Assembly: GCF_000306945.1 (NCBI RefSeq)
Contig: NC_018518.1
Coordinates: forward strand, 2,914,001-2,978,000
Direction of reading: 5' to 3'
Origin: Bordetella pertussis 18323
GTDB taxonomy: Bacteria; Pseudomonadota; Gammaproteobacteria; Burkholderiales; Burkholderiaceae_B
DNA: 64,000 nucleotides
Made by a program: the position numbers and the translations under genes
Shown: positions 51,657 through 61,130 of the stretch, one piece after another
Position numbering within the stretch: the stretch's first letter is position 1
How the letters are laid out: each line of letters begins with the position of its first letter
The notes under the pieces: generated by a model
Seen by the model: only the letters and a program-made list of their open reading frames with translations
The model's database searches: none
What the model was told of the DNA's origin: nothing

Positions 51657-52633
51657 TATTCGCTCCCCCGGCCATGCTGGCGGCGCAGGGCACGCACCTT
51701 GCCGTCGGACACCGCCACCTGCTGGCCGGTGGTCAGGAAGGCGAACAGGTCATGCGCGAACGCATCCAGGCGCGACAGGAACACCCGGTTGTTGCGCACG
51801 AAGGCGTTGTACGCCAGCACCGCCGGGATGGCCACCGCCAGGCCCAGGCCGGTCATGATCAGGGCCTCGCCCACCGGGCCGGCGATGCGGTTGATGGTCA
51901 CGCCATCGGACAGGCCGATGCCGACCAGCGCGTGATACACGCCCCACACTGTGCCGAACAGCCCCACGAACGGCGCGGTCGAACCCACCGAAGCCAGCAC
52001 CGTCAGGCCGTTCTCCAGCTTGGCGGTTTCCTCGTCGATGACCTTGCGCATGGTGCGCGACACGAACTCGCCATTCGAACCGCTTTCCTCCAGCTTGGTA
52101 GCGCCGAACTTGGCATGGTGCTGCTGCGCGTGCATGGCGTGGCTGGCCAGGTGCGAGAACGGGTCGCGCGCACCGTGCGTGACGATTTCGTTCTCGACCT
52201 GTTCGAGCGAGCTGGCATTCCAGAACTTGTTGAGGAAGTGCGCGGCGCGCTTGCGCATACCCATGTTGCCCACCACCTTGACCACGATCAGGTACCAGGT
52301 GACCAGCGACATGACGATCAGGATGATGAACAGCGTCTTGCCCACGAAGTCGCTTTGCGCGACGAAGTGCAGGAATCCCATGTCCGGCGTGGCCAGCGGC
52401 GCGGGCGGCACGGCGGGCGCCGCCGCACTCAGAGCCTGGGCGGCCTGGTTGACCGCCTCGGTACCTGCCTGGGCAGCCTGGTTGAGCGCTTCGGCGCCGG
52501 TCTGGGCAGCAGCGCCTGCGGCCTCGCCGGCCTGCTGGGCCAGCGGCGCGGCAGCGGGCGCGTCCGGCGTGGCCGCCGCCGAGGGCGTGGCCGCTTGCGC
52601 CACCAGCGTGGCGGTGTTGATAGCGTTGGACAT
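51656..52633 (-). CDS. exbB: TonB-system proton channel subunit ExbB
   Basis: This 325-residue protein is longer than E. coli ExbB (244) because of a long Ala/Gln-rich N-terminal periplasmic region (residues about 1-85) with repeated QAGTEAVNQAAQA-like units. Three membrane helices follow, with GLFGTVWGVYHAL in the last pair. It powers TonB together with ExbD. It starts 1 bp after the tonB stop. Confidence 0.95.
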   Translation of the reverse strand: MSNAINTATLVAQAATPSAAATPDAPAAAPLAQQAGEAAGAAAQTGAEALNQAAQAGTEAVNQAAQALSAAAPAVPPAPLATPDMGFLHFVAQSDFVGKTLFIILIVMSLVTWYLIVVKVVGNMGMRKRAAHFLNKFWNASSLEQVENEIVTHGARDPFSHLASHAMHAQQHHAKFGATKLEESGSNGEFVSRTMRKVIDEETAKLENGLTVLASVGSTAPFVGLFGTVWGVYHALVGIGLSDGVTINRIAGPVGEALIMTGLGLAVAIPAVLAYNAFVRNNRVFLSRLDAFAHDLFAFLTTGQQVAVSDGKVRALRRQHGRGSE

Positions 52634-52634
52634 C

Positions 52635-53435
52635 TCAGTTCCTCATCACGAAATCGAACGGTAATTTGGCCTTGGCCGGATACGCCACGCCATTACGGGT
52701 AAGGGGTTTGAAGCGGGCCTTGCGCGCGGCGGCCAAGGCCGACTCGTCCAGGCGCGAAAAGCCGGACGAGGTATCGATGCTGGCGCGATCGACCAGGCCC
52801 TGGGTGCTGATTTCCACCAGCACCACCACCCGCCCTTCCTCGCGCAGGCGCTTGGACGCCATGGGATAGACGGGCATGGGGCGCGCGCCCTGGTATTCGA
52901 CGCTGGAGACCATGATGGGCTCGTCCGGCGGCGGCGCCTGGCGCGGCGCCTGCGTCACCTGCTGGGCCCCCTGAGGCGCGCCGGCAGGCGGCGTCTCGAT
53001 CTTCTTGGGCTCCGGGGGGACCTCGGGTTTGGGTTGCGGCTTGGGCTTGGGTTTCGGTTTGGGTTTCGGCTTGGGCTTGGGCGCCGGTTCGGGCGGCTTC
53101 TCGACCACCGGCTCGGGTTCGGGCTCGGGCTCGACCACCGGCTCGGGTTCCGGCTCCGGCTCGGGCTCGATCACCGGCTCGGGCTCGGGCGGCGTCTCCT
53201 CGACCGGCGTGGGCGGCTCGGGCGTGGGCTCGGCCTGCGCCAGCTGCGGCAGGGGCGCCTCGATGATGCTGACCATCACCGCCTCGGGCTCCAGCAATTC
53301 GGGGCGCTCCGTCTTGGACAGAAACACCGCGCCTATGACTGCGGCATGCAGGGCAAGAACGGTAAATCCGGCGCCCGCGCGCAGGGCAAGCGACGTATGC
53401 GATGAAAAAGACCGACCAGATTGGGGGCTAGGCAT
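52635..53435 (-). CDS. tonB: Energy transducer TonB
   Basis: This 266-residue protein has one N-terminal membrane anchor (about 19-40), a long periplasmic Pro-rich spacer with EPEPEP then KPKPKPK repeats (about 65-145), and a C-terminal TonB domain (about 180-266) that contacts TonB boxes of outer-membrane receptors. It delivers energy for siderophore and heme uptake. It is the first gene of tonB-exbB-exbD and lies downstream of a Fur-like box. Confidence 0.96.
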   Translation of the reverse strand: MPSPQSGRSFSSHTSLALRAGAGFTVLALHAAVIGAVFLSKTERPELLEPEAVMVSIIEAPLPQLAQAEPTPEPPTPVEETPPEPEPVIEPEPEPEPEPVVEPEPEPEPVVEKPPEPAPKPKPKPKPKPKPKPQPKPEVPPEPKKIETPPAGAPQGAQQVTQAPRQAPPPDEPIMVSSVEYQGARPMPVYPMASKRLREEGRVVVLVEISTQGLVDRASIDTSSGFSRLDESALAAARKARFKPLTRNGVAYPAKAKLPFDFVMRN

Positions 53436-53530
53436 GAATCAGCCAGGTACATTGACAATTCAGCCGGATGGCATGCACGACGAAGCGGCATTCCTATCCG
53501 GCTATTCCGAATTCGCCACGATATATTAAA

Positions 53531-53545
53531 TGCGAATGATTCGCA
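53531..53545 (-). promoter_or_regulatory. Fur-like operator upstream of tonB
   Basis: TGCGAATGATTCGCA is a perfect 7-1-7 palindrome matching 11 of the 14 specified Fur core bases (TGATAAT-n-ATTATCA). It lies about 100 bp upstream of the tonB start, next to an AT-rich TATATTAA patch. Iron repression of tonB-exbBD is established in Bordetella and related species; the exact site is inferred. Confidence 0.65.
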
Positions 53546-53641
53546 AGCTCTATTCGGTCGCCAAATACAAGAAATTCAACCCGCCGCGACGATGCCGCAA
53601 ACAGGCTGCCACGCGCGCTCGGCACGCGCCGAGCGCGCAAC

Positions 53642-53683
53642 AAAAAACCCCGTGCGGTGCGCCGATGCGCCCTCGCCGGGGTT
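53642..53683 (-). terminator. Terminator of tRNA-Val transcript
   Basis: On the minus strand, outer arms AACCCCG and CGGGGTT enclose a GC-rich inner stem, and the right arm runs into TTTTTTG. It lies 65 bp downstream of the tRNA 3' end. Confidence 0.75.
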
Positions 53684-53710
53684 ATTGCGCCTGCTTGCGC
53701 AGGATTGTTA

Positions 53711-53750
53711 CCTTGATTTTGCTGCCTTGATTTGCTGCCTTGATTCTTGG
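53711..53750. repeat. Short tandem repeat beside tRNA-Val
   Basis: Three near-identical units of about 13 bp (CCTTGATTTGCTG, first unit one T longer, last unit diverged) run up to the tRNA 3' end. Confidence 0.7.
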
Positions 53751-53823
53751 TGGGTGCTACAGGGGTCGAACCTGTGACCTACGCCTTGTAAGGGCGCCGC
53801 TCTACCAGCTGAGCTAAGCACCC
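53748..53823 (-). tRNA. tRNA-Val (anticodon TAC)
   Basis: This 76-nt gene folds as a standard cloverleaf. The acceptor stem is GGGTGCT / AGCACCC, the D-arm contains AGCTCAGCTGGTAGAGC, the anticodon loop is CTTACAA with anticodon TAC, and the T-arm has GGTTCGAACC. The 3' CCA is encoded. The gene stands alone. Confidence 0.97.
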
Positions 53824-53931
53824 CTTGCACCGCATTGCTGCCTCGGGGCCACTCAAGTAAATCGCGGGGCGCAGTATAGCGGACCCGGTTTTGTTAGGCA
53901 AATCGGCAGCGCCGATTTGCCTTTGCGTCCA

Positions 53932-54204
53932 TCAGTTGACGGCGTCTTTCAGCGCCTTGCCCGGACGGAACTTCGGCACCTTGGCCTTTTTGATCTTGAT
54001 CGTTTCGCCGGTGCGCGGATTGCGGCCGGTGCGTGCGGCGCGCGCGGACACGGCGAAAGTGCCGAAGCCCACCAGCGTGACCGTGCCGCCCTTCTTCAGG
54101 GTGGTCTTTACGGCACCGATCAGGGCGTCAAGCGAACGGCCGGCGGCGGCTTTCGAGATATCGGCCTTGCTGGCGATGTGATCGATGAGTTCGGTTTTGT
54201 TCAT
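53932..54204 (-). CDS. hupB: DNA-binding protein HU-beta
   Basis: This 90-residue histone-like protein ([18 protein letters not shown] start; GFGTFAV and [12 protein letters not shown] with the intercalating Pro) compacts and bends DNA as a dimer. All family positions are normal. A 320-bp gap with a strong hairpin lies upstream. Confidence 0.96.
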   Translation of the reverse strand: MNKTELIDHIASKADISKAAAGRSLDALIGAVKTTLKKGGTVTLVGFGTFAVSARAARTGRNPRTGETIKIKKAKVPKFRPGKALKDAVN

Positions 54205-54524
54205 TCAGGTTTACCCCTCACAAGGTATTGGGTTTTCCAGACGCGCAGAGCAAGTAGACAAACAGGCGCCGGCAAACAGAGAACGGACGAGTGAAAAAAT
54301 TTTTCTTGCGCTGCAAAGCACAACTTTTTAAAGGCTGCGTCGCAGGTACTTCCAGGCATATGAAGCCAGGGAAGGAGCTGCGACGCAGAGCAGTATTAGG
54401 CCTTGGCCGGGCGCGGCTGTCAAGAGAAAACAGCGCCCTGAGCCGCGCCAATACTAGCTTTTAGCGCTTTTCGCAATAAACAAAAACGCTACGTGCAAAC
54501 CTTTGCGCGCCCGCCTGCGCCGCG
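54205..54524. other. Intergenic region between hupB and PiuC-like gene
   Basis: This 320-bp gap contains the 54335-54388 hairpin and AT-rich tracts (AAAAAATTTTT near 54296; AACTTTTTAAA near 54322) likely to hold the hupB promoter. No protein gene is evident. Confidence 0.55.
54335..54388. repeat. Long imperfect hairpin upstream of hupB
   Basis: Arms CTGCGTCGCAG (54335-54345) and CTGCGACGCAG (54378-54388) are perfect complements. Pairing continues inward through CTTCC/GGAAG and GGC/GCC with small mismatches, leaving a short ATATGAA-type loop. This would make a stem of about 20 bp. It lies 130 bp upstream of the hupB start. It could be a leader structure, a processed small RNA or a protein site. 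Confidence 0.65.
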
Positions 54525-55205
54525 TCAAACGTCGGTCCAGCGGCGCAGCAGGTTGTGATAGACGCCGGTCAACTGCACGATCGAAGCGTGGCCCGGCGTA
54601 TCCTGGTTCAGGCGCTGGATCGCCACATCCATCTCCAGCAGCAGGCTGCGCTGGCTGTCTTCGCGTACCAGGCTTTGCAGCCAGAAAAAGGCGCTGATGC
54701 GCGCGCCCCGCGTCACCGGCGTGACCTTGTGCAGGCTCGTGCCCGGATACAGCACCATGTGTCCGGCGGGCAGCTTGACCGTGCGCGGCCCGTAGGTGTC
54801 GTCGACGACCAGCTCGCCGCCGTCGTAGCTGTCCGGCTCGGAAAAGAACAGGGTCGCCGACAGGTCGGTGCGCACGCGCTCTGCCGTGCCCGGCACGGGG
54901 CGCAGCGCATTGTCGACGTGGTAGCCGAAGGCCTCGCCGCCTTCGTAGCGGTTGAACAGCGGCGGAAAGATCTTGCGCGGCAAGGCCGCCGACATGAACA
55001 GGTTGTTGGCGGCCAGGCGCTGCAGGATGAGGCCGCCGAGCTCCTGCGCCAGCGGGTGCTGCTCGGACAACTGGCGGTTGTGCTTGACCTGCGCCGACTG
55101 GTAGCCGGCCGTGACCTTGCCGTCGACCCAATCGGCCGCCTCCAGGCGCGCGCGGATCTGGGCGGCTTCGGCGGGGGTGAAGAGATCGGCGATCTGAATC
55201 AGCAT
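54525..55205 (-). CDS. Fe(II)/2-oxoglutarate-dependent hydroxylase, PiuC/PKHD type
   Basis: This 226-residue oxygenase has the iron ligands His and Asp in YHVDNAL (about residues 98-104) and the distal His in [13 protein letters not shown] with the 2-oxoglutarate Arg nearby. It matches the PiuC/YbiX family, often iron-regulated and found near TonB-dependent siderophore receptors. Here it is near hupB and not far from tonB-exbBD. The start at ATG 55205 ([11 protein letters not shown]) fits the family; its substrate is unknown. Confidence 0.9.
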
Positions 55206-55245
55206 GGTGGGACTCCGTGACGTGGGCGAGCTGCGCGGACAGGCA

Positions 55246-56490
55246 TCAAGATTGCAAACAGCCGCGCAATGCCTGGTCAAAGTCGAACAGCAGGTCGGCC
55301 TCGTCCTCGATGCCTACCGATACACGGATCAGGCTGTCGGCGATGCCCATTTGCGCACGCTTTTCCGCCCCCATCTCGTAATAAATCGTATGCGCCGCCG
55401 GCAAGGCCAGGCTGCGCGTATCGCCCAGGTGCGTGGCCATCAGCACGATGCGCAGGCGGTTGAGGAAATCGAAACAATCGATGCCCTCGGCCAGCTCCAC
55501 GCCCAGCAGGCCGCCATAGCGGCCGTCGAACAGCTCGCTGGCGCGCTGGTGTTGCGCATGGCTGGACAGGCCCGGATAGTGCACCCGCGCCACGCCCGGA
55601 TGGCCTTGCAGGAAAGTGGCCAGGGCCAGGGCGTTGGAGCAATGCCGCGCCATGCGCAGCGCCAGCGTTTCGGTGCCGATGGCGATACGGTGCGCCGGCT
55701 CGGCCGCCAGCGTGCCGCCCATGTCGCGCAGCCCTTTCTTCTTGATCTGGGTCAGCCCCCAACCGGTGGGCGCTCCCTTGCGATACGACTCGTAGATATT
55801 GGCATACCCGCTCCAGTCATACAGGCCGGTATCGGTCACCGCGCCACCCAGCGCATGGCCGTGGCCCGCAATGTACTTGGACAGCGAATTCATCACCAGC
55901 GAAGCGCCCACCTCGACCGGGCGGAACATCCACGGCGAGGTCAGCGTGTTGTCCACCACATAGACCAGGCCGCGCTCGCGGCACAACGCGCCCATGCCGG
56001 CCAGGTTGGCGATCTGGGTGCCGGGGTTGGCGATGGTCTCGGTGAACACCATGCGGGTATTCGGCCGCAGCGCGTCGCGCACCTGCCGGACGTCGGTGGC
56101 GTCGACCATGGTGACTTCCACTCCCAGTTCCATCAGCGTATTGAGCAGGCTGTTGGTGTTGCCGAAGACGTACTGGCTGGACACCAGGTGGTCGCCGCGC
56201 CGCAGCAGCGTGGTGAAGATGGCCGCCAGCGCCGCCATGCCGGTGGCGAAGCTGACCGTGCTCTTGCCGGCTTCCATGCGCGTGATGCGCGCTTCCAGCG
56301 CCGTGGTGGTGGGCGTACCCTGCCGCGCGTAGGTGAACCCGGCCTTGCCCTGGAACACCGCCGCCAGCTCGCGCGCATCTTCGTAGACATACTCGGACGA
56401 AGGATGCATGGGTTTGTGCACGGCGCCGTGCTCGGCGGATTGGTCGCGGTCGGAGTGAACGATGGTGGTGGTAAAGCCGTTCTGGTGCAT
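55246..56490 (-). CDS. PLP-dependent trans-sulfuration enzyme (cystathionine gamma-synthase/MetZ family)
   Basis: This 414-residue Cys/Met metabolism enzyme has the PLP phosphate and ring motifs [15 protein letters not shown] and VSFATGMAA. The PLP Asp lies in [11 protein letters not shown] and the Schiff-base Lys in [11 protein letters not shown]. It could be O-succinyl/O-acetylhomoserine sulfhydrylase or a gamma-lyase; sequence alone does not decide. The stop is 40 bp before the PiuC-like start on the same strand. Confidence 0.85.
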
Positions 56491-56543
56491 GATGTCGGAC
56501 GTTCGAAGAGGCGCGCGGCGCGACGGCGCGCCGCTGCAGGAGT

Positions 56544-57281
56544 TTACCCCTGGCGCTGGCGCACCGATTCGTAGAGGCAGACGGCGCTGGCCACGCTGAC
56601 GTTCAGGCTCTCGACCGAACCGAGCATGGGAATGCGCACGAGCTGATCGCAGGTCTCGCGCGTCAGGCGGCGCATGCCCTCGCCCTCAGCGCCCATGACC
56701 CACGCCATCGAACGGCGCGCATCCACCTGGTGCATGCTCTCACCGGCCTGGTCGTCGGTGCCGACCAGCCAGACATCGCGTTCTTTCAGCTCGCGCATGG
56801 TGCGCGCGAGGTTGGTTACGGTCAGGTAGGGAACGGTGTCGGCGGCGCCGCAAGCCACGCGCTGCACGGTGGCGTTCAGGCCCACGGCGCGGTCGCGCGG
56901 CGCAATGACCGCATGCACGCCGGCGGCATCCGCCGTGCGCAGGCAGGCGCCCAGATTGTGCGGGTCCGTCACGCCGTCCAGGATCAGCAGCAGCGCCGGC
57001 CCCTCGATCACGTCGAGCACCTCGTCGATGCCCACCGCCAGGCTGCGCTCCTCGGCCACCGCCACCACGCCCTGGTGCCGGGTGCCGCGCGCCAGGCCGT
57101 CGAGCCGCTCGGCCGCCACCGGATGCACGCGGCGGCCGGCCCGTTCGGCCTGCTCCAGGAACGTCTGCATGCGCTTGTCGCGCCGCGACGCCTCGACATA
57201 GATTTCCTTGATCGACTCGGGCGCGTGGCGCAAGCGCGCAACGACCGCGTGAAACCCCGCCAGAACTTGGGTCGACGCCAT
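56544..57281 (-). CDS. rlmB: 23S rRNA 2'-O-methyltransferase RlmB
   Basis: This 245-residue SpoU-family enzyme methylates Gm2251 of 23S rRNA. It has an N-terminal L30-like RNA-binding part and a knotted SAM domain with [31 protein letters not shown] and [14 protein letters not shown]. The start is ATG at 57281. It lies 125 bp downstream of rnr and is probably co-transcribed with it, the standard rnr-rlmB arrangement. Confidence 0.96.
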
Positions 57282-57312
57282 GAATGAATACCTTCGTGAT
57301 TGAAACGTGGAA

Positions 57313-57333
57313 CGCCGCCGGAAAACGGCGGCG
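57313..57333 (-). promoter_or_regulatory. GC-rich hairpin between rnr and rlmB
   Basis: An 8-bp stem (CGCCGCCG / CGGCGGCG) with loop GAAAA lies in the 124-bp gap. It has no U-run and may only attenuate or stabilise the transcript. Confidence 0.4.
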
Positions 57334-57405
57334 GGCCGGACCCTGCGGCCCGGTCTACGGTGCAATGTTACCGCCTGCGGCCCCGGACGGGGCCGCCTGG
57401 CCGGT

Positions 57406-59886
57406 TCAATGGCGTGCGCGCGCCGGCTTTTTCTGCGCTGACGCGCCGGCGCTCTTGGCCGCCTTGGGCGTATTGGCCGGCTTGCTGGCCTGCTTGGCCT
57501 CGGCGCGCCGCTGCTTGGCGGTCTGCCCCTTCAGGGCCGCCGGCTTGGGAGCCGCCGCCTTCTTGACCCTGCGCCCCTCGTCGGAACCGCGCGCGGCGGC
57601 CTTGCGCAGCGCGTCGAAGCTGGTGCCCTTGACCAGGCGGAACTCGATGCGGCGCGCTTCCAGGTCCACGCGCGACACCTGCACCTGCACCTTGTCCGTC
57701 AGGCGGTAACGCATGCCGGTGCGCTCGCCGCGCAGTTCGTGCAAGGCATCGTTGAACTGGAAATACTCCCCGCCCAGTTCCGAGACGTGCACCAGCCCCT
57801 CGACGTGCAAGGTATCCAGGGTCACGAAAATGCCGAAGCTGGCCACGCCCGTCACCGTCCCGCTGAAATCCTCGCCGACGCGCTCCTTGACGAACCAGCA
57901 CTTCAGCCAGGCTTCGACATCGCGCGAAGCCTCGTCGGCGCGCCGTTCGCTGCCCGACAGGATCAGCCCCAGCTTCTCCCATACGGCGTGTTCGTGCTCG
58001 CGCTGCGAGCGCCCGATGACGATGGGCTGGTCTTCCAGCTCCGGCATGTAGCGCTGGCCTTCGAGCAGCGCCTTGATCACGCGGTGGGTCAGCAGGTCGG
58101 GATAACGGCGGATCGGCGAAGTGAAATGGGTATAGGCGGGATACGCCAGCCCGAAGTGGCCGAGATTGTCCGGGCTGTAGATCGCCTGCTGCATGGAGCG
58201 CAGGCACATGGTCTGCAGCAGCGGGTAGTCGGGGCGCCCGCGCACCGAATCGAGGAACTCGCCGTAGTCCTTGGCGGTGGGCTCGTCGCCGCCGCCCAGC
58301 GACAGGCCCATGGTGCGCAGGAAATCACGCAGGGACTGCAGGCGCTCGGGCGTGGGGCCTTCATGGATGCGGTACAGGCCGGGGTGCTTGCTGCGCGACA
58401 TGAAATCGGCAGCGCACGTGTTGGCCGCCAGCATGCATTCTTCGATCAGCTTGTGGGCATCGTTGCGCACCATGGGCACGATCTGTTCGATACGGCCCAG
58501 TTCGTTGCAGACGATGCGCGTCTCGACCGTGTCGAAATCGATGGCGCCGCGCTTGCGCCGCTGCTGCGACAGCAGCTGGTACAGCTCGTGCAGGTGGCGC
58601 ACATGCGGCATGATGGCGCCCAGCGCCGCGGCAGCCGGGCCGCCCGGCTGCTGCAGCGCCTCCCAGATACTGGTGTACGTGGTGCGCGCATGCGAATGCA
58701 TCACCGCGTTGTAGAACTGGTAGGCCGTCACCGTTCCGGCCTTGGCGCCGGTCGCCGGGATCACCATGTCGCACACCAGCACCAGGCGGTCGACATTGGG
58801 GTTGAGCGAGCACAGCCCGTTGGACAGCACCTCGGGCAGCATCGGAATCACGCGGCGCGGAAAATACACGCTGGTGCCGCGCTCGTAGGCATCGTCATCG
58901 AGCGCGTCGTTGGGCCGCACATAGTTGCTGACGTCGGCGATGGCCACCAGCAGGCGCCAGGCCGGCCGCTTGCGCTGGCCGGTGCCCAGTTCGACCGGCT
59001 CGCAGTACACCGCGTCGTCGAAATCGCGCGCGTCCTCGCCGTCGATGGTGATCAGCGGCACGTCGCGCAGATCGACGCGTTGCTTCAGATCGGTCTTGCG
59101 TACCGAGTCCGGCAGCCGCGCGGCCTGCTTGTTCGCGGGCTCCGAAAAATCGACCGGCACGTCGAACTTGCGCACCGCGATCTCGATTTCCATGCCGGGA
59201 TCGTCGATCTCGCCCAGCACCTCATACACGCGGCCCAGCGGCTGCGTATGGCGGGTGGGCTGCTCCATGATCTGCACCGACACCACTTGCCCATGCTGGG
59301 CGCCGTTGGTGTCGCTGGGCGGAATGAGAATGTCGTGCTTGATGCGCTGGTCCTCGGGCACGACGATGGACAACCCATGTTCGTGCAGGAAACGGCCCAC
59401 CAGTTTGTTGGTGCGCCGCTCGATGACCTCGACGATGGCGCCTTCCGGCTTGCCGCGGTACTCGCCCGACGGCTTGACCAGGACGCGGTCGCCGTGCAGC
59501 ACTTTGAGCATCTCGCGCGGCGACAGGAAAATATCGGGCCCGCCGTCATCCCGCACCAGGAAGCCGAAGCCATCGCGGTGGCCCTGTACGCGGCCGGCCA
59601 CGAAATCCAGCTTGGTGGCCAGCAGCAGCACACCCTTGCGGTTGGGTAGCAATTGACCGTCGCGCTCCATCGCCCCGAGCCGGCGCTCGAAGCCGACCAG
59701 CGTCGCGGGCCGTTCCACGCCCATGCGTTCGGCCAGTTCGGCCGGCGACAACGGCGCCCCGGCCGACCGCAACGCCGTCAGAATGGCTTCGCGTGAAGGG
59801 ACATCGGGGTCGAAGTCGGCGGGCACATCGGGCAAGACGGGCGTAGATCTGTTGTTATTGGATTCGTTTTTCGATCGTTTTGCCAA
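57406..59886 (-). CDS. rnr: Ribonuclease R
   Basis: This 826-residue 3'-5' exoribonuclease degrades structured RNA. It has an N-terminal winged helix, cold-shock domains, the RNB catalytic domain with [13 protein letters not shown] near residue 283 (Asp ligands of Mg), an S1 domain (about 650-730), and a Lys/Ala-rich C-terminal tail. The start appears to be TTG at 59884-59886 with a weak GGA upstream, since no ATG gives the conserved MAKRSK start. The start codon overlaps a plus-strand promoter box. Confidence 0.94.
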
Positions 59887-59908
59887 AGCTGAAAGTTCCG
59901 TATATAAT
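59880..59908 (+). promoter_or_regulatory. Strong plus-strand sigma-70 promoter upstream of the first tRNA-Leu
   Basis: TTGCCA, a 17-bp spacer and perfect TATAAT. The -35 box covers the rnr start codon on the other strand. The start site would be about 300 bp upstream of tRNA-Leu, so the transcript is either a long tRNA precursor or a separate small RNA. Confidence 0.7.
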
Positions 59909-60215
59909 GCGCAGCTTCTGTGGTTAGCCCAGCGGCAACACTGCAGCAGAAAGTGATACTCGATTCAGTATTATCACAGCATTATCGGCCTGTTTGTCAG
60001 GCAGGTGATCAGACTGAATCCGGTATTTGGTGATTTTGAAGTAGTTTTGTTTCAACGTCGAATCGACGTCCCGGCGAAACACCTGACAGAAAATCCGGAT
60101 ACGCAAGTCTACGGATTAAACACTGCAAGGTAAACCGCAAGGACGCTGTTTCCGGCAACGTGACAGGCACCTCGAAAGCAGCAAGCCGGCAGGGTATCAC
60201 AAGCTCTGAGACAGT
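59887..60215. other. Structured intergenic region between rnr and tRNA-Leu
   Basis: This 329-bp gap starts with the promoter above. It contains GTGAT/ATCAC and GCCTG/CAGGC inverted pairs near 59954-60006, the palindrome ACGTCG-aat-CGACGT at 60055-60069 framed by GTTTC and GAAAC, and AATCCG/CGGATT arms near 60093-60118. No protein gene was seen. Confidence 0.55.
60055..60069. repeat. Perfect 6-3-6 palindrome
   Basis: ACGTCG-aat-CGACGT, flanked at a few bases by GTTTC and GAAAC that extend a possible hairpin. It may be an operator or an RNA stem. Confidence 0.5.
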
Positions 60216-60300
60216 GCCCAGGTGGCGGAATTGGTAGACGCGCATGGTTCAGGTCCATGTGCCGCAAGGTGTGGAGGTTCGAGTCCTCTCCTGGGCACCA
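60216..60300 (+). tRNA. tRNA-Leu (anticodon CAG), copy 1
   Basis: This 85-nt class II tRNA has acceptor arms GCCCAGG / CCTGGGC, anticodon loop TTCAGGT with anticodon CAG, a long variable arm, T-arm GGTTCGAGTCC and encoded CCA. It decodes CTG, the dominant Leu codon of this GC-rich genome. Confidence 0.97.
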
Positions 60301-60310
60301 CGGAATTCGC

Positions 60311-60331
60311 AAGGCAGGCATGGCCTGCCTT
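60311..60331 (+). promoter_or_regulatory. Hairpin just after tRNA-Leu copy 1
   Basis: A perfect 9-bp stem (AAGGCAGGC / GCCTGCCTT) with loop ATG lies 10 bp after the CCA. It may guide 3' processing of the tRNA. Confidence 0.5.
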
Positions 60332-60334
60332 CAT

Positions 60335-60376
60335 GAAAGCCCCGGTCAATCGCATGATTGCCGGGGCTTTCTCTTT
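60335..60376 (+). terminator. Intrinsic terminator after tRNA-Leu copy 1 (bidirectional with the DTW gene)
   Basis: Arms GAAAGCCCCGG and CCGGGGCTTTC enclose a further CAATC/GATTG pair and are followed by TCTTT. The convergent DTW-domain gene ends 12 bp beyond. Confidence 0.85.
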
Positions 60377-60387
60377 GCCGCGCCGCC

Positions 60388-60969
60388 TCAGCCGCTTTTG
60401 CCGCGACGGCCTGCGCGCCGCACGTGGTGGCGCTGATAGACCTCATCGCCCATCGCCCTCACCTGCCCCTGCACCAGCGCATGAAAGGGCGCCAGCAAGG
60501 CATCGAAACGCGCCGGCGCTTCCAGCGCGTTGAGCACCCGCACGACAGCCTCGATGGTCGACAGTGCGCCCGGCAGATCGGCGTGGCGCACCCGATAAGC
60601 GGAAACGCCATCGGCCGGCAGCGCCAGGCGCGGCAGGCTGGCCAGATCGGGATTGCCCGCCACCAGTCCGCGCGCCTGCCGCCACGAACCATCGGGAACC
60701 ACCAGCAGCAGCGGCCCGCCCTCGCCCGGAAACAGCAGCCAGCTGCGCATGCCGGGCCGCCGCCACAACGCGGGATCGAAGCGCTCGCCCACGTGCAACT
60801 CGGCCTGGCGCAACCCGAGCGCGGCCAGGCGGGCGGTGTTGAGCGCATGGCGCGCTTCCGCCGGATGTTGCAAAAACAACACGCGGGTACGGCACGAGAG
60901 CGCGGGTATCAGCGCGCACAGGCAATGGGATCGGGGCCGCGCGCAGCGCGCGCATACGGGACGGGACAT
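60388..60969 (-). CDS. DTW-domain protein, tRNA-uridine aminocarboxypropyltransferase
   Basis: This 193-residue enzyme has a four-Cys zinc site at the N-terminus (CARCARPRSHCLC) and the later PDGSWRQAR, where the D-G-S-W stands for the D-T-W motif that names the family. E. coli TapT of this family makes acp3U47 in tRNA from SAM. The start ATG at 60967-60969 (MSRPV) fits. It lies head-on between two identical tRNA-Leu genes. Confidence 0.88.
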   Translation of the reverse strand: MSRPVCARCARPRSHCLCALIPALSCRTRVLFLQHPAEARHALNTARLAALGLRQAELHVGERFDPALWRRPGMRSWLLFPGEGGPLLLVVPDGSWRQARGLVAGNPDLASLPRLALPADGVSAYRVRHADLPGALSTIEAVVRVLNALEAPARFDALLAPFHALVQGQVRAMGDEVYQRHHVRRAGRRGKSG

Positions 60970-61052
60970 GGAAAACGCATCGCGGCGAAGACGAGCCGCC
61001 TGGTGGGCGCAGTGTGCCACAGGACCGCAGGCCGCGATTTTTTCAGGCCGAC

Positions 61053-61081
61053 TTGCACCACCGCGAAAAAATGTGCATAAT
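61053..61081 (+). promoter_or_regulatory. Promoter of tRNA-Leu copy 2
   Basis: TTGCAC, a 17-bp spacer and CATAAT. It lies 49 bp upstream of the tRNA, the usual distance. Confidence 0.75.
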
Positions 61082-61130
61082 TCGCCTCCTTGCTTGATCT
61101 GACGCAGCGACAGCGGCGGCAGGCAGCAAA

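Larger units (their letters stand above)
53436..53747. other. Intergenic region between tonB and tRNA-Val
   Basis: This 312-bp gap holds the Fur-like box (53531-53545), the tRNA-Val terminator (53642-53683) and a short tandem array at 53711-53750. I see no protein gene in it. Confidence 0.6.

Noticed and set aside
53034..53230. Repetitive DNA in tonB as a possible satellite or CRISPR-like array
   Set aside because: It codes the Pro-rich Glu-Pro/Lys-Pro spacer of TonB in frame; there are no spacers.
59915..59950. Possible tRNA fragment (GTTAGCCCAGCGGC resembles a D-arm)
   Set aside because: No matching acceptor, anticodon or T-arm can be drawn around it.
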